From: Alisma plantago-aquatica
Lineage: Eukaryota > Streptophyta > Magnoliopsida > Alismatales > Alismataceae
Reading direction: 5' to 3'
DNA length: 64,000 nt
NCBI GenBank assembly: GCA_963693085.1
Contig: OY856412.1
Location: 1,125,128,744-1,125,192,743 of the forward strand
Shown here one piece after another: positions 22,804-33,651 of this stretch. The notes under the pieces are model-generated. The model was not told the origin of the DNA and made no database searches. It saw nothing but the letters and a program-made list of their open reading frames with translations. Position numbers and translations under genes: made by a program. The number at the start of each line of letters is the position of its first letter. Positions within the stretch are counted from its first letter, which is position 1.

Positions 22804-23954
22804 GTGAAAGTGGGAATCTGTTGGTATGTATGCCCATGGAGACTATCATTCATTGATTGTAATGGGATACTATGTAAATGATTTGTAATACTACATTGAT
22901 CATTTCAATAAAGGCAAGTTTCCAATCTATATGTTTGTGTTTTATATTGTGAGATGACCATAAAACTTATAGATGTCTATAGAATAATATACTCAATGAC
23001 ATATGTCTTCGGGTTGATGACCTGAACAGTGAGATCATATGTATGCTAAGAGTATGTATTCTTGTTTTGTCCGTAATCGGTTGTTATTGTGGAAATATCC
23101 ATAGACACCAATAACACATAAGATTAGAATGTATGTTGGTTGATGGAAGAATCTCATTATCCATGATATGGAGATATCAAACAAAATACATAGATACTTG
23201 TCAAAGAACAGTGTATCAGATAGACCCATCTTGAGAGTGACACATGGATACCATGATTGATAGTTAGAGTCACATCTCATAATGATGGTGGTGATTGTGG
23301 TTCTTAGACCTGAAGTCACTACACTTATCACATGTCGTTTGGTGTACTTTGACATCATCCACCGTGGTCCTGAATAAGGATTGCCATAAAGATGGTGCTT
23401 GGGTGCACTGTGACACATGGGGATGAATGTGAGTGATGTAGATGGAATTTGTCCTTCCTACGGGAGTTTGATATTCTGGCCACTTGATAAGCGAGACTGA
23501 GAAATGCATAGCCATGCTGATGTGAGTCAATATATGATATTGAGCTTACATATATCTCAGACAGTCTACTCTAGTTCAAGGAACATGGATTGAACATTGA
23601 AGAGGAGTTCCATGACTCGAGTTCAATCAGGATATCAGCGATAAGGGAACTATACAATCACTGTAACACCAGTCATGAATGATAGGTTAAGTTGTTCTCC
23701 AACTTCTCCAATTACTTGGGTGGCAATGAAGTCTTGCTAGATAACAATCATTGCTTGTGAAATCATAATATGATTATGGATATCACTGCCAATGTAATTT
23801 GGAGCCTACCGGGTCACACACATAGGATGTGTTGGAATAGGAGTATAATTGTGGATTTGATTGAAATTTCTTCGAATCACATTGATTATTAAAATGTTTA
23901 TGTAATCAATTAGAATAATATTGGAGTGACTCGCTCTAAGTGCAAGTGGGATTT
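22804..23954 (+). other. Copia-1 3' untranslated region containing an internal LTR-like segment
   Basis: A polypurine-like AAAGTGGGAATC (22807-22818) is followed at 22819 by TGTTGGTATGTATGCCCA, which is exactly how Copia-3 LTRs begin in element orientation after their own AAGTGGGAGTC tract. Resemblance to the Copia-3 LTR continues: GGTTGATG near 23134, GATGGTGGTGATTG and TCTTAGACCTGAA near 23284-23315, CATGTCGTTTGGTG near 23332 and GGAGTTTGATATTC near 23463 all have counterparts in the reverse complement of 41935-42320. The real LTR of Copia-1 starts later, at 23955. Confidence 0.75.
23941..23954 (+). other. Copia-1 polypurine tract
   Basis: TGCAAGTGGGATTT directly precedes the 3' LTR start TGTTGGCG. 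It is the same kind of tract (GCAAGTGGGA) as in Copia-3a/3b. Confidence 0.7.
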
Positions 23955-24661
23955 TGTTGGCGTATATGCACATAAAGCCATCCCAAGCGATTGCATGGAG
24001 TCTGATATTAATTAATCAATTTTTGTGATTATTTGGTTAATTAATGAATTCCGGAATATTCTAATTAATCCACGAGCATTTTAATTAATGCAGTATTTCT
24101 ATTTACTGGTGGATTTAGGAAACCCTATTTCCCTTAGTCTCCTATTTAAAGGAGGATTGACGATAGATATCTATATAAGATAGATAGAGGCTTTTCAGTT
24201 TACGCTCACGTACGTAAACCCTAGCCATCATCATCCTTAGGAGAGAAAGGAGAGAAACGCGCCACTAGCACGCCGCCACAGAAACACAACTCCTTCCCGT
24301 CATCTTGGGAAGCGCGACGTGGAGTTCCGTCCATCCGCGTGGACGAAGTAGAGACGCGGGCGCCTTGACGCTTACGTTCGGAGGACGTCGATGACCACCT
24401 GTACGCGCTACGAGTGGCGTACATCACTGCCGGAAAGGAGCGCCGCCTGATCTTCCTACGACAATGAATGGGAGAGAAGTTCCGTCCGTATAGGTCAGCA
24501 GTGTTGCACCGTCGTGCAGCGGGACATCGCCGGACTTGCTCCACGATAAGGTATATCCTGCAAATACTCCTTCCAAATACGTTGTTGTCGACGAGATCCT
24601 ATTTCGGGTTGTGTGGATTTTATTGCTTCTGCCGTGCATGTTTTCTCTACAAAACCCAACA
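23955..24661 (+). repeat. Copia-1 3' LTR, 707 bp
   Basis: Partner of 16504-17210, with the same ends and length. It is followed directly by aaaac (24662-24666), the second TSD copy. The TATA box is conserved at 24172-24179. Confidence 0.95.
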
Positions 24662-24666
24662 AAAAC

Positions 24667-25711
24667 ACAGTGAAACAAAAGCATAAAATAGTATAACAAG
24701 TTATATTATGTATGGGGGGGGACAAAATATTCTCATTTAGGTGTAACAATATATTCACAACAAATATTATTATAGAATCAAAAATTACATGGTAATCATA
24801 ACTTCTCAACCCATTTTTACTCAACCTCTGGGATACCCTTTCTTAGGGTCTTGTCCCTGTAGTGGACATTAGGCTACCATCCCAATTTGGGGCTAGGTTT
24901 CATGTTGCTCTTCCCAATCTGGGGCCTGACCTCATATGACCTCCCTAATCTAGGGCCTAGTCCTTGTCATCTCAGTGAATCTCTCATTCTTTCTATTCTT
25001 AGACTTCCAGAGTTGGTATGAGGAGTTTGAGCAAGTTATGCATATATCACGTGATGCTCATAGGGGCCTTAAATATTGTAGGAATTAAATAAATACTAAA
25101 TAGCTTAATTTGCAAGCAGTCGGGAAACATAAAAAAACTAAGCCAAACTAATGCGGGTGTAACCACATAATTTGACGGTGAACCATACAAATTATGCAAT
25201 TATACTTGAAGAACATTCAATAAATAGATAATATTCCAAATAATTCCACATAAATCTCCATATATGTAAATCCTATCAAGTCACCATCACATTAATCACA
25301 TTAAACTCTACTCACTCCTATTCTAGGGTTTAAGGTCGTGTTCAAATTTGGGTGAGGAATAAGGGTACAAACCCTAATTACATTGCACACCTCTTTATTA
25401 TAGTAGTTAATCCACTTAAAAATCATGTGCAACCTTAATTACTAAATCTATCTTATGATCACTTGGATTTGATCAATTTCATTAACACAATTGCAAGATA
25501 TGCCATTTAACCTTAATTATACACATGTGTGGTTAGCAACATTTAAAATCCTACTTTTATAACATTATTATCATAAACATGTTAAATCATCATTATGTTC
25601 CACAATATCCATTTACATCTTAAAGAATCATATTTAACATGACTAACAACTTATTCATCAAAAACTAGGGTTTTTATACCCTAATCACCACTTAAACACA
25701 TATATTACTGT
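24667..25711 (-). repeat. LTRf-1, second part: remainder of broken gypsy-type LTR
   Basis: Continues 16503 after excision of Copia-1. It holds motifs that parallel the + strand of the LARD-1 LTR in the same order: CTTTCTTAGGGTCTTGTCCCT near 24838, ATCTCAGTGAATC near 24970, GTTATGCATATATCAC near 25035 and AGGGTTTAAGG near 25325. No coding sequence. The distal end is not defined; TGTCACATCCC at 25711 seems to begin another LTR. Confidence 0.4.
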
Positions 25712-26953
25712 CACATCCCAATTTTTCAAAGCTAATTTAAAACTAAGAATGGGGTTTTTCCTAAATAAAAATGGTTAAGGGCCTTAATGCAAAAATATTG
25801 TGAAATGAACTTTCTTGGGAATAATAAAGTAATAAGAATAAAATGTGACTCAAAATACATTTCCCCATTCACATGTGCATTATGAATGACAATTAATTCA
25901 AAATGATGTACCATTAGTTTTCCCTCTCTCCTTTTCTCTCTCCTCCAAAGAATTTGCTAAAAAAAAGGCATGATAGGTAGATGCAATGGTTTTTGAATGA
26001 GTAGCAAGTGCTGAACTCAAAATTTGGCTCAGTAGATCAAAAGGGAAACTATTTCCCAATTTCCTAGTGCATTATTACATTAGATTCAAGTTAAATGACA
26101 TTTATAGAAACTATGGCCATTACATACAAAAAATTGGAAATTTAAGAGAACAACAAGAATCTAGACAATTTATTGGACATATGGTCCAAATTTGGGTTCA
26201 TTTTGACCATGTTTGACCCTCCAAATGAATTAAACAAGTTACCATATAGTTTTGACTCAGATTTGAATAAAAAATCATTTGATGCGACAATTAACCCTAA
26301 GTTTCAGTTATCCATTCATGTCACACCCTTTTAATTAAATTTCTTTCACCTCTGACACGTGATCCAATGGCTGACGTTTAGTTTACTCGAGATCTGACGA
26401 TCGGGGTGTTGTCTCCATCCTTCGACGGTTTCACAAACAGGAAACATTACACAATGATTCCTCCCCTACAATCCTTGCTCCCTCACCAAAGCCTCTTTTC
26501 ACAAAATTTCTCCTCCAGCGACTTTGCCTAGATCTCCTAATTCCATCAAGACCTCAATCATCCCCTCTCTTACTATATAGATGAAACACCCAAGTAGGGT
26601 TTGTGGGCTCTCTCCACTGATTTCCGCTGCTGCTAACACAACCTTCCCCTGGCCTTTATTAGGCATCCTACAACACTGTTATGACCCAAATGCTCCTCAT
26701 TCACCATGGATTGAATTCCATGTGCCCCAAACTCTCGGGCATACTCAGGTTTCTTCTCTAGAGATCCCAAGCTTGCCTCATTCTCCTGTGGTCCTCTTTG
26801 TACAATTTCCAACTTGATGAGTATCTATGTACCCTAACTTTCAGTTGCCAACTCTGATTTTCTCTAAGGGTGCCCCAGACCCTAGGCCCTATAGTCATGA
26901 TCGGGAAGGCTGACTTTAGCTTCCATGATCTTTCAAGGCCCATGTGACCTTGG
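25711..26953 (+). repeat. LTRf-2: truncated LTR-like segment cut by LARD-2
   Basis: Begins TGTCACATCCCAATTTTTC, a gypsy LTR-style start. An AT-rich stretch comes next, then a TATA-like TTACTATATAG (about 26569-26579) followed by a pyrimidine-rich, moderately GC-rich stretch, the usual layout of a + strand LTR (U3, core promoter, transcribed part). It ends at the LARD-2 insertion (26954); bases 26949-26953 (cttgg) would be its target site. The frame at 26581-26817 is not a recognisable protein. Confidence 0.35.
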
Positions 26954-28659
26954 TGTGATGTCCCCATATTTTCTAAAACTTAATCTAATGTGTGACGTCC
27001 AAATTGAAACCTCTCCTCAGCGAGCATCCCAATTTAAACACCACACACTAGGCTAAGAAGAAGAAAATCATATGAAGTCATAAGGAAAAAAATAGTAGCA
27101 CATGCACATGAACAATAATAAAACCATACAACACATGTTCACCATTCAACATTTAATTACAATATGAATTGTTACAACATTTGATATTACATATTGAGCA
27201 GTAAACTTATACATATACATGTACTACCACTAAACTATAAGATCTTAAGACAACAGGTCCACCTGTACATCGGATCGCCACACAACTCAACTATCTTGGT
27301 TCTTCAAGATCATATATCCATGACCTAAAGAAAAGACTACATGTGGTACACGTCATCACAATATTCAAGAATATTGTACTGAGTACGCCTACATGTCTTT
27401 TTATATACCTTTAATTACTAAGCTTGGCAATAAGATAAAACTATTACTTGGCAGGTATAAATAAATATAAGAAAAAGTATATACTTGCACAAAGATATTC
27501 ATTAACAAAGAGAACACATATTTTAAGCACATTTCCATCATATATATCATACATCTACCACCAAAGGGATAGATGCTTTTAGGCCTTATGATCTCCTACC
27601 AAAGAGTTAGATCATATATACAATGTGATCTCCTACCAAAGAGTTAGATCACTTCAATGCACTGTACTACCAAAGAGTTTAGTGCTATCATATGATGGAT
27701 CAGATATCTTATGTTTCATGTGTTCATAGCCATTAGTATGGAAAATCAAGCAACATATCATATCATGCAAAAACAATCATTTCATCTAATATCATATGCC
27801 AAGTATTTTACTACACATATATTACAAGCATATTGTATAATAGGCCAAGTAAGAGGTAATGGCGTACCTTGAAAAGAGACATTATAATCATCACATATTC
27901 CAAAGTCATCTATATCCTTGTCAACCCCTGATTAAGATAAGATCACATATCACCATTAGGTTCTCATCATCTTAATCATAGTCATGTTCATTTTAGGGTT
28001 TACTTAACTCCTTAGCATATTCCCATCATTATTTCTTGTCTTATCTTATTGATATTAAGTTATTGGTCTTATATTCCAAGTTAGGATACAATATCTGATT
28101 ATTCAGTTGCATATAATTATGTGCACTAATTAACTGCAGGTTACATGATTTATTCAATGTTAGGGTTCTCTCATCATTTCTGGATCATTTAACACGTAAT
28201 CATGATTTATATGCATAATATTGATATCATAGGTACATATTAGCTTTCTATTACTGGTATGAGCTTACATTGTAATTTTCAGGGTTTCTTGGGCATCTTT
28301 GCAATTATTGCACATTAATTAGGGTTATCAGCCCTAATTAGCCATATGGTGCAAATTACATGATTTTATGTTCAAACATCATCATATATCACATCATATG
28401 GGTTATATATCATATTTAGTAGTTTATGATGCATTATCATAATTTTGGGTCATCGTTTGATATTTATTATCCACTAAATAAGCATTTCACCACTTACATG
28501 ATATCACTGAGATTAATGCATCAAAAGCCTAGTATTATCATTCTACTGTGTTCTACTCATTTTTCTAAGAATATCGGTATATTATTTGTGTTTTTTTGAT
28601 AATCGAGCTATTTACTATGAATTATGCAAGATCTGAGCATTTATGGGAATTATACCTTT

Positions 28660-29610
28660 TTAGGCAAATTAGAGGCCGCCACGTGTCGACTGATTGGCGT
28701 GGCTCTGGACTGAGCCAGCCGACTGTCTGCAGTTCTCTTCCTCTGGACCCGGTTCAATTTTGTTTGGCTGGTTCAGGGCTCCTTTCGGCCGGCTGTCCGC
28801 AGTTCTCTTCCTCTGGACCCGGTTCAGTTTAGTATGTCTGGTTCAGGGCTCCTTTCATTCTCGCGTGAGGGCTAGGACATCCGACGCTGCGTTGTCTCCG
28901 GCAGCCGCCGCCTGGGCTGGGTTAGATGCTCCCTCTCGACTCTCGTATGATCCCCGACTCACCCATCACGTTCTTTATTCTGGGCGTGCGTGGGCATTGC
29001 CACCTGTCTGTTCTCAGGCGCCTCTGCGGGCTCCAGCCTCCAGTGTGTAAACTGATCACTGTCTTGTACATCTCATCCTCGTCACGAACTGCTACGACGA
29101 GAAGCTTTGTTGGGCCACCTAATGCGCCTCCAGACTCTCAGGCTCACTGCGGGCGGATCCTCCTTGCGGGTTGAGTCTCAAGCCTGCCTGTGCGTGTCGC
29201 CTGTTCAGTGTCTGTGAACTTCCACTGCGAGATCTCTCCACGACGTCTCTCTACTCACCTCCCTCTTCTCTCCAGGTCCGGCTCCGGAGCTCATGCTTTG
29301 TTGGTTTTCCAGCGGTAGCCTCCGCTGCTGCTGTGAGTTGCTGGGTGTGCTCCGGAGTGCAAGACCAAATTCCTCGCCACCGCAACTGCAACTGCGGCAG
29401 TGCCAAATGCCAGATCTCCATCCACTAACGCTGCTGCGTGAGCTCTTCCCGGTTTCAGTGCCGCCTCTATACTCAACTGTGGCGAGGGATCCATGGCAGG
29501 TTGTTTCCCCTAGCTCTGAGATCTCCCTACTTTCTCCTCTGTTTTCCTCATGTAAGCGGTCATAACGGGTGTACTTGGTGATCGTAGTTGCGCGGACAAG
29601 TGCTAACCTC
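28660..29610. other. GC-rich block inside LARD-2 LTR
   Basis: Composition changes abruptly at about 28670 (GCCGCCACGTGTCGACTG) from AT-rich flanks to clearly GC-rich sequence and stays so until the Copia-2 insertion. Overlapping frames on both strands (for example 28694-29050 and 29171-29428 on +, 29291-29494 on -) are explained by composition and give no recognisable domain. The minus strand has AGGTGAGTA, a 5' splice-site-like string, near 29255. It could be the transcribed part of the LTR or a captured host fragment. The right LTR lacks this part, so it cannot be tested here. Confidence 0.5.
28719..28858. repeat. 70-bp tandem duplication in the GC-rich block
   Basis: GCAGTTCTCTTCCTCTGGAC occurs at 28729 and, shifted by 70 bp, at 28799. 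GGTTCAGGGCTCCTTTC ends each unit. The units differ at a few positions. Confidence 0.8.
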
Positions 29611-29615
29611 CTTGC

Positions 29616-30221
29616 TGTTGCTATTAGGAATATAATTCAGCCCATGTCTTAGTGGGATTTAGACTTGGGAGGGTTGGTTTGTGCTACCAATCCTAATAGG
29701 AGTCAAATCTTGAATAGTAAGAATATGACTTCCTATGTACAACATGCAGTTAGACTAGGATTCGAACTAGGACTATAATTCCTGGTTGCAATCACATGCA
29801 TGGAGGCCTATAAATAGAGACCCCTGGGGAGGCCTTTGGATTATCCACCGGTTGAGGTGTGAGTTCTCCAGTTGCTTGTTGGTGCCTTCTGTGGTAGAGG
29901 GTGCCAGAGAACAAGAACAACTGGTAGAGAAGCTCTCTTGGTTTATAAGAGAGGGCCAGCGACTTTGCCTTGAAGCAAAGTAGCGGTTGACGGTTGCTAT
30001 CCGGATTTAGGGGTAATTAAATCTGGGAGGTGTGAGTTGTAATTTTATTACATAGTGCTTATTAGCGGGATTGCCCCGTGGTTTTTCTCTCCTTATTGAG
30101 GGGAGAGTTTTCCACGTTAAATCTGGTGTTTTTCTTCTTTGGGTTTTATACGCTTGTTGGTAGCGCTTCCGTGACAACTTTTCGTCACATCCGGGACTGT
30201 ATCGGTACAACATCTCCAACA
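29616..30221 (+). repeat. Copia-2 5' LTR, 606 bp
   Basis: TGTTGCTATTAGG to CTCCAACA. Contains a TATA box at 29809-29816. Confidence 0.95.
29809..29816 (+). promoter_or_regulatory. TATA box of Copia-2 5' LTR
   Basis: TATAAATA about 190 bp into the LTR, a canonical core promoter string. The 3' LTR has TATAAATC at 33234-33241. Confidence 0.65.
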
Positions 30222-30223
30222 AG

Positions 30224-30235
30224 TGGTATCAGAGC
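30224..30235 (+). other. Copia-2 primer binding site
   Basis: TGGTATCAGAGC, a perfect initiator-Met primer site two bases after the LTR. Confidence 0.92.
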
Positions 30236-30257
30236 GAGGTTGCAGATACAAGTCCAG

Positions 30258-31510
30258 ATGGGAAAAGATGAAGATGCGACGATGATAAAGTTGACAAGCA
30301 CAAATTGGCAGATTTGGAAACCCAAGATGGAGGATATTCTCTATTGCAAAGATCTATACGATCCGATAGAGGGACAAAAGCCAGAGACTAAATCTGATGC
30401 AGATTGGAAGAAGCTAAACAGGAAAACCGTCGGAACAGTGCGGAAGTGGCTCGACATCTCCGTATTCCATCACGTCTCAGAAGAGACCAATGCCAAAGAT
30501 CTGTGGGAAAAACTCAAGAAGTTATATGAGCGGAAGACTGCCACAAATAAAGCTTTCTTGATCCGAAAGTTGGTGAACCTCAAGTACCGGGATGGTACAA
30601 ACATCGCCGAGCATATGAATGAATTCCAAAGCCTTGTAAATCAGTTGGGGTCCATGAAGATGGTTCTTGATGATGAACTTCATGCTCTACTTCTTCTAGG
30701 ATCGCTACCGGACAGTTGGGAGACACTCGTAGTGACAGTCAGCAATTCTGCACAGGAGGGCAAGTTGACACTTGATCAGGTGAAGAGCAGTGTACTGAAT
30801 GAAGAGACTCGACGACGAGCCTCAGGCGACAGTGGATCAGAGGTTCACTTCACAGAGGGCAGAGGCGTTGATAGAGCGAGAGACCGTGGTAGATCTAAGA
30901 GCCGCGGTGAATCCCAAGACCGCGAGAAGTCTCGTGGTAGATCCAAGTCAAAGAATGGTAGAGGGTGCTTCCATTGCGGCAAGCCAGGTCACTTCAAAAG
31001 AGATTGCAAGATTTGGAAAAAGAAACATGGGTCTGAAGCCAAAGACAAGCAAGATGACGACAAGAATACTACAGCGACGATCTCAGATGATATGTGTGAT
31101 GATGACGATGTGGTCTTAACAGTCCAAGAACAGTGTTTGCATTCTGATGAGGATGATTCTGAGTGGGTGGTGGATACTGCAGCTTCTTATCATGCTTCAC
31201 CAAGTAAGGAGTTCTTCACTTCATACAGGAGGGGAGACTTTGGGAGGGTGAACATGGGAAATTCCAGCTTCTCTAGAATTGTCGGGATTGGTGACATTTG
31301 TGTTCATACAAGTGTTGGTTGCACGCTCACGCTGAAGGATGTTCGTCACGTTCCAGATTTGCGGCTGAGTTTGATCTCTGGTTCTTTCTTTGATAGAGAA
31401 GGTTGTCATCTTGATTTTGGTGGCGGCAAATGCAAGATCACCAAGGGGGCTTTGATTATTGTACGTGGCAAACTGTCTCGCACATTATACAAGACCAAGC
31501 CAAAGTACTT
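30258..31510 (+). pseudogene. Copia-2 gag and protease, nearly open
   Basis: Start chosen at ATG 30258 (MGKDEDATMIKLTSTNWQIW), just after the primer site; the frame is open upstream into the LTR, but that part is not gag. The copia gag core includes LWEKLKKLYERKTATNKAFL and LLGSLPDSWETL. An Arg/Ser-rich stretch precedes an intact zinc knuckle CFHCGKPGHFKRDC (residue about 237, 30966). Protease follows: WVVDTAASYHAS, where the active-site DTG reads DTA (31173-31181), so the enzyme is probably dead. The frame holds to about 31500, where one base is missing and translation runs out at 31571. Confidence 0.9.
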
Positions 31511-32760
31511 AGAGACGGCAGTATACATGCAGTTGAGGATAACCAGACAGATCTATGGCACAAACGGTTAGGACACATGAGTGAGAAGGGCTTGAATCTT
31601 CTATCCAAGAAGAGGTTGATTCCTTGTGGCAAGGATAGTGGTCTCAGTTCATGTGATGCATGTCAGACAGGAAAAAAACGATGAGTTTCTTTCAAGACAA
31701 GGTCTGCGGTGAAGTCAAAGCTTCTACAGTTGGTTCATTCGGATGTCTGCGGTCCGTTTGAGATGGCTTCACTGGGAGGCAATAAGTATTTTTTCACATT
31801 CATTGATGATGCATCTAGGAAGGTGTGGGTCTACTTGCTGAAGACCAAGGATCAGGTTTTTCAATGTTTCCAAAAGTTCCATGCCATGGTAGAGCGGGAG
31901 ACCGGTGAAAAATTAAAGTGTCTCCGAACGGACAATGGAGGAGAGTACACCTCCAGGGAGTTCCAGGCGTACTGCACACAGCATGGCCTACGGCATGAGA
32001 GGATAGAGCCCGGCACACCACAACACAATGGTACAGCTGAAAGGATGAACCGTACTATTGTTGAGAAAATCAGATGCATGTTGAAGACTGCAAAGTTGCC
32101 AAAGACATTTTGGGGTGAGGCAGTGAGAACTGCCTGCTATCTGATAAATCGATCTCCATCAGTTCCTTTGGGGTTTGATATACCTGAGCATGTATGGACA
32201 GGTAAGGATGCATCCTACTCACATCTCCGAGTATTTGGATGCAAGGCATATGCTCATGTTCCCAAGGAAAAGAGGCAAAAGCTGGATGATAAAGCGGTGC
32301 CATGTATCTTTCTTGGCTATGGAGATCAACAGTTTGGGTATAGGTTATGGGATCCAGTGAAAAAGACCATGACCAGACACAGAGATGTGACTTTCTATGA
32401 GAGTCAGACAGTGACAGAGCCTGAGGTTGATGATGCAGAGGCTGCGGGATCAGGTGACAGTTCTTCAGACGATGAGTATGAGGATGATTCAACTTCTTCA
32501 CAGGTGCAGTTTTCTGATGATGATGAAGAGCAACATAATCACCATGAGCACCAGAGTGATAGCGCATCAAGTGGTCCAGTTCCAGACGCACAGACGAGTG
32601 ATTCAACTTCACAGGAAGAGACTTCTGGGCAGGGGGAGCAGGATCAGGACCAGGCAAAGTCCACAGAGCAGCAGCTGAGGAGGTCTAACAAAGTACGTCA
32701 TCCTTCATCCAGATATCCGGCATCTCAGTATATCTTGCTTACTGATCAGGGGGAGCCAGA
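31500..32760 (+). pseudogene. Copia-2 integrase and acidic linker
   Basis: After the shift the frame resumes with KVLRDGSIHAVEDNQTDLWH. The zinc-binding HHCC region is intact (LWHKRLGHM ... CDACQTGKKR). A TGA at 31682 interrupts, then HSDVCGP, CLRTDNGGEY and AERMNRT keep the D-D-E catalytic residues (about 31740, 31930, 32040). CIFLGYGDQQFGYRLW ends the domain. A long acidic, Ser-rich, His-containing linker (about 32420-32680) leads to SNKVRHPSSRYP, the segment that normally precedes RT. Role when intact: integration of element cDNA. Confidence 0.9.
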
Positions 32761-32997
32761 GACTATTTTATGTGATAGTCAGAGTGCCATTGACTTGAGC
32801 AAGAGCACAATGCATCATGCACGGACAAAGCACATTGATGTGAGATATCACTGGCTTCGTGATGTTATAGAGAAGAAGTTGTTGACTCTGAAAAAGATCC
32901 ATACTGAGAAGAATGCTTCTGATATGATGACCAAGGTGGTGACACGAGACAAGCTAGAGCTTTGTAAGAAGCTCTGCGGTGTACATTCCCAATGATG
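32761..32997 (+). pseudogene. Copia-2 residual RNase H C-terminus after RT deletion
   Basis: The frame passes directly from YILLTDQGEPE to TILCDSQSAIDLSKSTMHHA, TKHIDVRYHWLRD and ASDMMTKVVT. These are the last motifs of copia RNase H, so all RT motifs (no YVDD) and most of RNase H are absent. The joint is at about 32761-32765 and keeps the frame; the protein stops with HSQ at a TGA at 32993-32995. The missing part would be about 1.5-1.8 kb in a complete relative (from knowledge of the family). Confidence 0.9.
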
Positions 32998-33025
32998 ATC
33001 GCTGAAGACCACATCTCCCTCATGG

Positions 33026-33040
33026 GCTGGAGGGGGAGAT
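33026..33040 (+). other. Copia-2 polypurine tract
   Basis: GCTGGAGGGGGAGAT abuts the 3' LTR start TGTTGGGATTAGG. Confidence 0.88.
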
Positions 33041-33646
33041 TGTTGGGATTAGGAATATAATCCAGCCCATGTCTTAGTGGGATTTAGACTTGGGAGGGTT
33101 GGTTTGTGCTACCAATCCTAATATGAGTCAAATCTTGAATAGTAGGAATATGACTTCCTATGTGCAACATGCAGTTGGACTAGGATTCGAACTAGGACTA
33201 GAATTCTTGGTTGCAATCACATGCATGGAAGCCTATAAATCGAGGCCCCTGGGGAGGCCTTTGGATTATCCACCGGTTGAGGTGTGAGTTCTCCAGTTGC
33301 TTGTTGGTGCCTTCTGTGGTAGAGGGTGCCAGAGAACAAGAACAACTGGTAGAGAAGCTCTCTTGGTTTATAAGAGAGGGCCAACGACTTTGCCTTGAAG
33401 CAAAGTAGCGGTTGGCGGTTGCTACCCGGATTTAGGGGTAATTAAATCTGGGAGGTGTGAGTTGTAATTTTATTACATAGTGCTTATTAGCGGGATTGCC
33501 CCGTGGTTTTTCTCTCCTTATTGAGGGGAGAGTTTTCCACATTAAATCTGGTATTTTTCTTCTTTGGGTTTTATACGCTTGTTGGTAGCGCTTCCGTGAC
33601 AACTTTTTGTCACATCCGGGACTGTATTGGTACAGCATCCCCAACA
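33041..33646 (+). repeat. Copia-2 3' LTR, 606 bp
   Basis: Partner of 29616-30221, followed by the second cttgc (33647-33651). The open frame inside it at 33211-33408 is copied in the 5' LTR (29786-29983) and is not a gene. Confidence 0.95.
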
Positions 33647-33651
33647 CTTGC

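Larger units (their letters stand above)
16504..24661 (+). mobile_element. Copia-1: near full-length Ty1/copia retrotransposon with TSD
   Basis: 707-bp LTRs (16504-17210 and 23955-24661), TSD aaaac on both sides (16499-16503, 24662-24666), and an iMet primer site at 17212. A 1.6-kb leader is followed by gag, then pol in copia order (protease, integrase, RT, RNase H), a 1.15-kb 3' region and a polypurine tract. Eight in-frame stops and two frameshifts make it dead, but all domains are legible and most catalytic residues remain. By eye the LTRs are roughly 90% alike, many differences being transitions. The gag is of the same lineage as Copia-3a/3b. Confidence 0.95.
26954..29615 (-). repeat. LARD-2 left LTR, first part
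   Basis: Begins TGTGATGTCCCC, matching TGTGATGTCCCT at 36213. It continues AT-rich to about 28650, then turns GC-rich (see separate entry) until Copia-2 interrupts at 29616. Short repeats of CTACCAAAGAGTT occur at about 27596, 27641 and 27666. Confidence 0.8.
29616..33646 (+). mobile_element. Copia-2: compact Ty1/copia element lacking reverse transcriptase
   Basis: 606-bp LTRs (29616-30221 and 33041-33646), TSD cttgc (29611-29615 and 33647-33651), perfect iMet primer site at 30224 and polypurine tract GGAGGGGGAGAT before 33041. The 4.03-kb body encodes gag, protease and integrase but jumps in frame from the post-integrase linker to the end of RNase H: the whole RT is missing. I count about 22 differences between the LTRs by eye (about 96% identity), the closest LTR pair I compared. 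One frameshift and one stop also disrupt the remaining frame. Confidence 0.95.

Noticed and set aside
22819..24661. A 1.84-kb 3' LTR for Copia-1 starting at the TGTTGGTATG after pol
   Set aside because: The 5' LTR starts at the TGTTGGCG equivalent of 23955, both LTRs are 707 bp, and aaaac flanks exactly 16504 and 24661. The earlier start is therefore internal.
26581..26817. 78-residue frame after TACTATATAG as a small gene
   Set aside because: No family resemblance. Position fits the transcribed part of a broken LTR.
28694..29428. Overlapping frames in the GC-rich block as genes
   Set aside because: Open frames are expected from GC-rich composition. They occur on both strands and none shows a known domain.
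33211..33408. 65-residue frame in the Copia-2 3' LTR as a gene
   Set aside because: The same frame is in the 5' LTR (29786-29983), so it is simply duplicated with the LTR.
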